A stretch of DNA of 64,000 nucleotides from Rhizobium tibeticum (GTDB lineage: Bacteria; Pseudomonadota; Alphaproteobacteria; Rhizobiales; Rhizobiaceae). Positions within the stretch are counted from its first letter, which is position 1, and the number at the start of each line of letters is the position of its first letter. The DNA is taken from positions 1 through 64,000 of the forward strand of contig NZ_FOCV01000009.1 of assembly GCF_900110205.1 (NCBI RefSeq), written 5' to 3'. The position numbers and the translations under genes are program-made. Shown piece after piece: positions 60,126 through 64,000 of the stretch. The notes below the pieces were generated by a model. The model did not search any database. It saw only the letters and a program-made list of their open reading frames with translations, and was not told where the DNA came from.

Positions 60126-60716
60126 TTACGCCGCCCTGCGGACCGGCGCGGTGGCCAGCATGCGTCCCGAGGGGACGATCATGCCGGCCGCGCCATCAAG
60201 CCAGCCCTCGATCAACGCCAGCGCCAGAAAGCGGGAGCGTTCGAAAGGCCCTGGCATGACGAGATGTTGAGCCTTCTCGGCAAAGAAGCCGAAACGCTCA
60301 TAGTAGGGGGCATCGCCGACAAGAAGGATCGCCCCGTGCCCGCGGTTCTTGGCTTCCAGAACGGCAGCCCGCATCAATGCCGAGCCGACGCCCTTGCCTT
60401 CGAAGCTGGAAACGACCGCCAGCGGTCCGAGCAGCAGCGCATCGATCGGCGTGCCCTCAGCATTGACGCCGGCCTCGACGTTCCACAGACGCACGGTGCC
60501 GATCACATGGCCATCGCGATCGCGCGCAACCAGCGCCAGACCGTCTGCCGGAACGCGGCCGCGGCGGATCTTCTCCGAGGACTTCTTGCGGCGGTTCGGA
60601 CCCATGGCGCGATCGAGCAAATTCTCGCGAGCCACGACATCGCCGGGATTTTCGGCGTCGATGGTGAAGACAGACGGCGCAAAGTATGCGCGGACAGATT
60701 CAAGAACAGCGGCCAT
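60126..60716 (-). CDS. GNAT-family N-acetyltransferase
   Basis: This encodes 196 residues. The acetyl-CoA-binding motif is 'LAVVSSFEGKGVGSALMRAA' (Q/RxxGxG/A type), and 'APYYERFGFFAEKA' is the typical C-terminal strand-helix. The N-terminal region holds 'NLLDRAMGPNRRKKSSEKIR'. It acetylates an amine substrate that I cannot identify. The gene follows the ornithine decarboxylase gene on the same strand about 140 bases later, so polyamine acetylation is possible but unproven. Confidence 0.85.
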   Translation of the reverse strand: MAAVLESVRAYFAPSVFTIDAENPGDVVARENLLDRAMGPNRRKKSSEKIRRGRVPADGLALVARDRDGHVIGTVRLWNVEAGVNAEGTPIDALLLGPLAVVSSFEGKGVGSALMRAAVLEAKNRGHGAILLVGDAPYYERFGFFAEKAQHLVMPGPFERSRFLALALIEGWLDGAAGMIVPSGRMLATAPVRRAA

Positions 60717-60828
60717 CGTGGCCTCCCGTACCCAAAACCGTTATGAGCGGCGATTGATATGAATTGTGAGGGTGCCGCTCCGGCTGGCTACGGGGCAGGC
60801 AAAGTCGATTCTCGGCCCATGAGGCTTT

Positions 60829-60850
60829 CCTCAGATCAGAAGATCTGAGG
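60829..60850 (-). terminator. Perfect hairpin just after the ornithine decarboxylase gene
   Basis: CCTCAGATC (60829-60837) and GATCTGAGG (60842-60850) form a perfect 9-base stem with a 4-base loop, ending 10 bases past the stop codon. No T run follows in either direction, so it may protect the mRNA 3' end or act only as a weak terminator. Confidence 0.4.
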
Positions 60851-60859
60851 GGTCATGTG

Positions 60860-61993
60860 CTAGATAACGTAGGCCTTCAGCGGCTCGAAGCCATTGAACG
60901 CGACCGCCGAATAGGTGGTCGTGTAGGCGCCGGTGCCTTCGATCAGGATCTCGTCGCCGATCGATAGGGAGATCGGCAGCGGATAGAGATTCTTTTCGTA
61001 CAGCACGTCGGCCGAGTCGCAGGTCGGGCCGGCAATCACGCAAGGGTCCATTTCGTCGCCGTCACGTTCGGTGCGGATCGGGTAACGAATGGCTTCGTCC
61101 ATCGTTTCGGCGAGCCCGCCGAACTTGCCGATGTCGAGGAACACCCAGCGGGCAGCGTCGTTGTCCGACTTCTTCGAGATCAGCACGACCTCCGTCTTGA
61201 TGACACCGGCATTGCCGACCATGCCGCGGCCCGGCTCGATGATCGTCTTCGGAAGCTGGTTGCCGAAGTGATTGCGCAGGCTCTGGTAGATTGCACGACC
61301 GTAAGCTTCCGCCGATGGAACATCGCGCAGATACTTGGTCGGGAAGCCGCCGCCCATGTTGACCATCTGCAGGTGGATGCCTTGCTTGGCCAGCTGGACG
61401 AAGACGCGCTTGGCATCGGCCAGAGCCGAATCCCAGGCATCGACCTTGGTCATCTGCGAACCAACATGGAACGACACGCCGTAGGACTCGAGACCGAGCT
61501 GATGAGCGTAGACGAGAACGTCGACAGCCATCTGCGGCACGCAGCCGAACTTGCGCGACAGCGGCCACTCCGCGCCTTCGCCATCCGTCAGAACGCGGCA
61601 GAACACGCGGGAGCCGGGAGCAGCACGCGAGATCTTCTCGACTTCCTCGTGGCTGTCGACCGCAAAGAGGCTGACGCCGAGCGCATGCGCACGGGCAACG
61701 TCGCGTTCCTTCTTGATCGTGTTGCCGTAGGAAATACGGGCAGCCGTCGCACCGGCGTTGAGCGCCATTTCGATTTCAGCGACAGACGCGCAATCGAAGT
61801 TGGAACCCATGTTGGCGAGCAGCTTCAGGACTTCAGGAGCCGGGTTCGCCTTGACGGCATAGTAGATCGCGCTGTCCGGCATCGCATGACGGAAAGCAGA
61901 GAAGTTGTCGCGCACGACGTCGAGGTCGACCACGAGGCAGGGACCATCGGGACGTCGGGTTGCGAGAAAGTCGCGGATGCGCTGAGTGGTCAT
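60860..61993 (-). CDS. Ornithine/lysine decarboxylase (alanine racemase fold)
   Basis: This 377-residue pyridoxal-phosphate enzyme makes putrescine (or cadaverine). The cofactor lysine is in 'IYYAVKANPAPEVLKLLANM', and the C-terminal active-site cysteine and aspartate are in 'CVIAGPTCDSADVLYEKN'. The size and sequence pattern fit the fold III type of alphaproteobacteria, which can accept both ornithine and lysine. The ATG at 61993 follows AGAGGG by about five bases; the open frame upstream does not look coding. A long leader with strong hairpins precedes it. Confidence 0.95.
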   Translation of the reverse strand: MTTQRIRDFLATRRPDGPCLVVDLDVVRDNFSAFRHAMPDSAIYYAVKANPAPEVLKLLANMGSNFDCASVAEIEMALNAGATAARISYGNTIKKERDVARAHALGVSLFAVDSHEEVEKISRAAPGSRVFCRVLTDGEGAEWPLSRKFGCVPQMAVDVLVYAHQLGLESYGVSFHVGSQMTKVDAWDSALADAKRVFVQLAKQGIHLQMVNMGGGFPTKYLRDVPSAEAYGRAIYQSLRNHFGNQLPKTIIEPGRGMVGNAGVIKTEVVLISKKSDNDAARWVFLDIGKFGGLAETMDEAIRYPIRTERDGDEMDPCVIAGPTCDSADVLYEKNLYPLPISLSIGDEILIEGTGAYTTTYSAVAFNGFEPLKAYVI

Positions 61994-62300
61994 ATCAATC
62001 CCTCTTCCAATTCCAGAGCTCCGGGAAAACCCGGAGGACAAAGGGCAACCAATCACTCGCATAGGAACCAGCCGGTGGAGACCCCGGAACCTTAGCAAGC
62101 GCTTGGATCGCGCGAATGATGAATCAACGCCGCTTAAGCGACATGGATCCGGCTTTGTCTGCCATGGATTGGAGGGAGAATCCCAACCGCACTTCCGGCA
62201 ATGAAGGTGTGCCTCTTCAGTAACCCCCGCTGATGGAAAGCAGGGAGAGAACAAAAAGGCCCGCACCGTCGTTGCTTCAGGCGTCCTCGCATTTTCCGGT
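61994..62300 (-). promoter_or_regulatory. Leader region of the ornithine decarboxylase gene (speF-like candidate)
   Basis: About 300 bases upstream of the decarboxylase carry stable structures: the perfect hairpin CTCCGGG/CCCGGAG (62019-62036) 25 bases before the start codon, and a 10-base palindrome CGCTTAAGCG (62131-62140). In alphaproteobacteria a conserved RNA, the speF motif, lies upstream of this gene. I cannot align the motif by eye, so this is a positional inference. It also contains the promoter. Confidence 0.4.
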
Positions 62301-62562
62301 TGGCCGGAATAGCGACTGGAGGGGTTAATTCCAGGTACCTTACCGATTTCCTCACCAATTCGAGGGTTCGGCGGACACCCATGGGCACGTGCGACTTTGG
62401 GCTGAAGACGAGATAGGAATATTCGCCGTCATAATCAAGCGGTTTTTTCGCATCTCCCGGCAGAAAATATTTGAACAATACACCGCAATTTGTTCAACGT
62501 GGTGAAACGGCAGGCAAGCGATTGATTTGACTCCCGGTTCGACGCGCTCGGAGACAACAGCC
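62301..62562. other. Divergent intergenic region before the LysR gene
   Basis: This holds the rest of the gap between the decarboxylase leader and the LysR gene. A frame of 114 codons on the minus strand (62134-62478) starts well (from a TTG) but becomes Arg-rich and has no good ribosome site, so it is not annotated. The region around 62.46-62.49 kb is AT-rich, suiting a promoter. Confidence 0.4.
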
Positions 62563-63456
62563 ATGGACACCCTCACCCGCATCCGCGCCTTCATCGATGT
62601 CGTTGAAGCAGAAGGCTTTTCGGCCGCGGCGCGGCGCACCGGCCGTTCCAAGGCGCTGCTGTCCAAATATGTGCGTGAATTGGAGGACGAACTCGGCGCC
62701 TTGCTGTTGAACCGCACGACCCGCCAGTTCTCTATGACCGAAGCCGGGCACACCTACTATCGTACCGCTTCCGACATCCTCAAAGAAATCGACAACCTTG
62801 CCGATCTCGTGCGCGAGAACAACGCGCAGCTGAAGGGCCGGCTGAAAGTCTCGGTGCCGCGCACCTTCGTCGATGCCGATGTCGGGCAGTCGTTGATCGA
62901 TTTCGCCAAGGAAAACCCCGATCTCGCCCTCGATATCGCGGCCGACGACAGGTTCGTCGATCTCATCGAGGAAGGCTTCGACGTCGCGATCCGCGTGACC
63001 AAGCTCGAGGACTCCGGCATGATCGCCCGCAAGATTTCGGATTTCCGCGTCCATCTTTGCGCAACGCCCGACTTCGTCGAACGCCATCCCGAGCTCGCCC
63101 ACCCGTCTGACCTCGCCAACGTCCCCTTCATCATCGACACCAACGCGCGCAGCCAGGGCAGCATCCGTTTCTACAATCCGGACAATAGTTCCTTCGCGGT
63201 TGCCGTCACCGGACCCATGGAAGTCAACAGCCCCCATGCGACGCTGCGCGCCGCCCTTGCCGGCATCGGCGTTGCGTTGATCCCCGATTTCATCGCCCGC
63301 AAGCCGATCGAAGACGGCGAGCTGGTGACGCTCTTCAACGACTACATTCCGACCGATCGCGGCATCTATGCCGTCTACCCGCACCGCCGTTATCTGCCGG
63401 CCAAGGTGCGAATCTTCGTCGACTATCTTCACAATTGGTTCAGGAAGCACCCCTGA
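62563..63456 (+). CDS. LysR-family transcriptional regulator
   Basis: This encodes 297 residues. The N-terminal winged helix-turn-helix is 'FIDVVEAEGFSAAARRTGRS' then 'ALLSKYVRELEDELGALLLN'. A LysR substrate-binding domain follows (about 88-290), with 'DIAADDRFVDLIEEGFDVAI' and 'GIGVALIPDFIARKPIEDGE'. This is the AaeR/DsdC-like branch. It is divergent from the ornithine decarboxylase gene, so it may regulate it, although the gap between them is long. The ATG at 62563 follows GGAGA. Confidence 0.92.
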   Translation: MDTLTRIRAFIDVVEAEGFSAAARRTGRSKALLSKYVRELEDELGALLLNRTTRQFSMTEAGHTYYRTASDILKEIDNLADLVRENNAQLKGRLKVSVPRTFVDADVGQSLIDFAKENPDLALDIAADDRFVDLIEEGFDVAIRVTKLEDSGMIARKISDFRVHLCATPDFVERHPELAHPSDLANVPFIIDTNARSQGSIRFYNPDNSSFAVAVTGPMEVNSPHATLRAALAGIGVALIPDFIARKPIEDGELVTLFNDYIPTDRGIYAVYPHRRYLPAKVRIFVDYLHNWFRKHP

Positions 63457-63544
63457 CCACCTTGTCGACGCAGCCGGTCCCAATTCCGTCCCATTTACTG
63501 GCAAGGACTCAGATGAACAATGGGATCCCGCAGTAAGAGCACGC

Positions 63545-64000
63545 ATGAAGAAATCGACATTCCTGATGGCGTCGCTGCTGTCGCTCCTGCCAGCCGCCGC
63601 CCTTGCGCACCCGCACGTGTTCGTCGAGGCACGGTTGGAGGTCGTCGCCGACGATGACGGCAATGTTGCCGAACTGCGCAACGTCTGGCGTTTCGACGAG
63701 GTCTTCTCTTCATCCGTCGTGTTGGATTTCGACAAGAACACCGACCTGAAGCTCGATCCGAACGAGCTGGCCGAGGTCGGTAAGACGGTGCGGGATTCGC
63801 TGGTCGACTATGACTACTACATGAACCTCACGATGAACGGTAAGAACATCAAGGTCGAGAAGCCCGATCTGATCCATGTGGACTACAAGCAGGGCCAGCT
63901 CCTGATGTTCTTCGCGGTCAAGCCGGCGGAAAAAATGCCGCTCAAGGGCCGCCTGACTTTCGGCGTCTACGACCCGACGCTCTACACGTCGATCGACTTT
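63545..64000 (+). CDS. DUF1007 secreted protein (partial at the window end)
   Basis: An open frame begins at the ATG at 63545 and runs off the window after 152 codons. It starts MKKSTFLMASLLSLLPAAAL, a signal peptide ending before 'AHPHVFVEARLEVVADD', the hallmark of DUF1007. 'LRNVWRFDEVFSSSVVLDFD' and 'FGVYDPTLYTSIDF' are also typical. DUF1007 proteins are periplasmic and often lie beside nickel/cobalt exporters of the RcnA type, so such a gene may follow. The start is supported by the signal peptide. Confidence 0.85.
   Translation, partial: MKKSTFLMASLLSLLPAAALAHPHVFVEARLEVVADDDGNVAELRNVWRFDEVFSSSVVLDFDKNTDLKLDPNELAEVGKTVRDSLVDYDYYMNLTMNGKNIKVEKPDLIHVDYKQGQLLMFFAVKPAEKMPLKGRLTFGVYDPTLYTSIDF

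Noticed and set aside
62134..62478. Minus-strand frame of 114 codons in the decarboxylase leader
   Set aside because: It starts plausibly at TTG but becomes Arg-rich, has no good ribosome site, and overlaps the structured leader.

Overview
The window looks like a chromosomal segment of an alphaproteobacterium in the Rhizobiaceae (Rhizobium/Ensifer/Agrobacterium group). The evidence is high-GC coding throughout, a glgP-glgB-glgC-glgA-pgm-glgX glycogen operon, soxBDAG sarcosine oxidase, split pntAA/pntAB/pntB next to an aa3-oxidase subunit IV gene, an HWE-type histidine kinase, a DUF992 protein, two S21 ribosomal proteins and an alphaproteobacterial ornithine decarboxylase. It reads mostly as stable core genome. 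I see no tRNA, rRNA, CRISPR array or prophage. The species assignment is inference from gene content only.

Layout. 1-0.7 kb: the 5' end of an IS110-family transposase abutting a MerR-type regulator that looks truncated. 0.84-2.9 kb: a TctD/TctE-like two-component system. 3.0-9.6 kb: a three-gene unit of two transglutaminase-like proteins and a circularly permuted ATP-grasp/Alpha-E protein, a predicted but uncharacterised peptide-ligase type system. 9.8-11.0 kb: a TadG-like protein with a von Willebrand A domain, closed by a strong terminator. 11.3-22.3 kb: the six-gene glycogen operon. 22.4-24.5 kb: a MaoC hydratase, an alcohol dehydrogenase and a VOC protein. 24.7-29.8 kb: soxB-D-A-G (minus strand).

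30.5-32.4 kb: a translation/cold-shock cluster of two rpsU genes on opposite strands around cspA and two small conserved-looking genes. 32.5-36.9 kb: TPR lipoprotein, FAD oxidoreductase, HWE kinase, DUF992 protein. 37.0-40.3 kb: the proton-translocating transhydrogenase and oxidase subunit IV. 40.4-43.7 kb: a FeeM/autoinducer-synthase-like acyltransferase and a membrane EAL protein with a degenerate GGDEF site. 44.0-47.2 kb: a TakP-like TRAP transporter whose permease and binding-protein genes converge. 47.5-51.5 kb: a class I amidotransferase, a fatty acid desaturase, a membrane class III cyclase and a small secreted protein.

51.5-55.1 kb: a LacI regulator with a 2-hydroxyacid dehydrogenase, and MarR and creatininase-family genes that are divergent. 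55.1-57.4 kb: a COG0523 metallochaperone GTPase with a very His-rich insert, preceded by a Zur-box-like palindrome and coupled to a WD40 protein. 57.3-58.9 kb: a decayed diguanylate-cyclase remnant, and a serine hydrolase whose catalytic lysine position is glutamate. 59.1-60.0 kb: two very small genes (42 aa secreted, 44 aa membrane). 60.1-64.0 kb: a GNAT acetyltransferase, ornithine decarboxylase with a long leader, a LysR regulator and the start of a DUF1007 protein.

The central metabolic theme is carbon storage and one-carbon/redox metabolism: glycogen turnover, sarcosine demethylation, NADPH generation, polyamine synthesis. The least understood parts are the transglutaminase/ATP-grasp/Alpha-E operon, the FeeM-like synthase beside an EAL protein, the Zur-box/COG0523/WD40 pair, and several small genes and inverted repeats in intergenic DNA. 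All family assignments come from reading the sequence; no database search was run.
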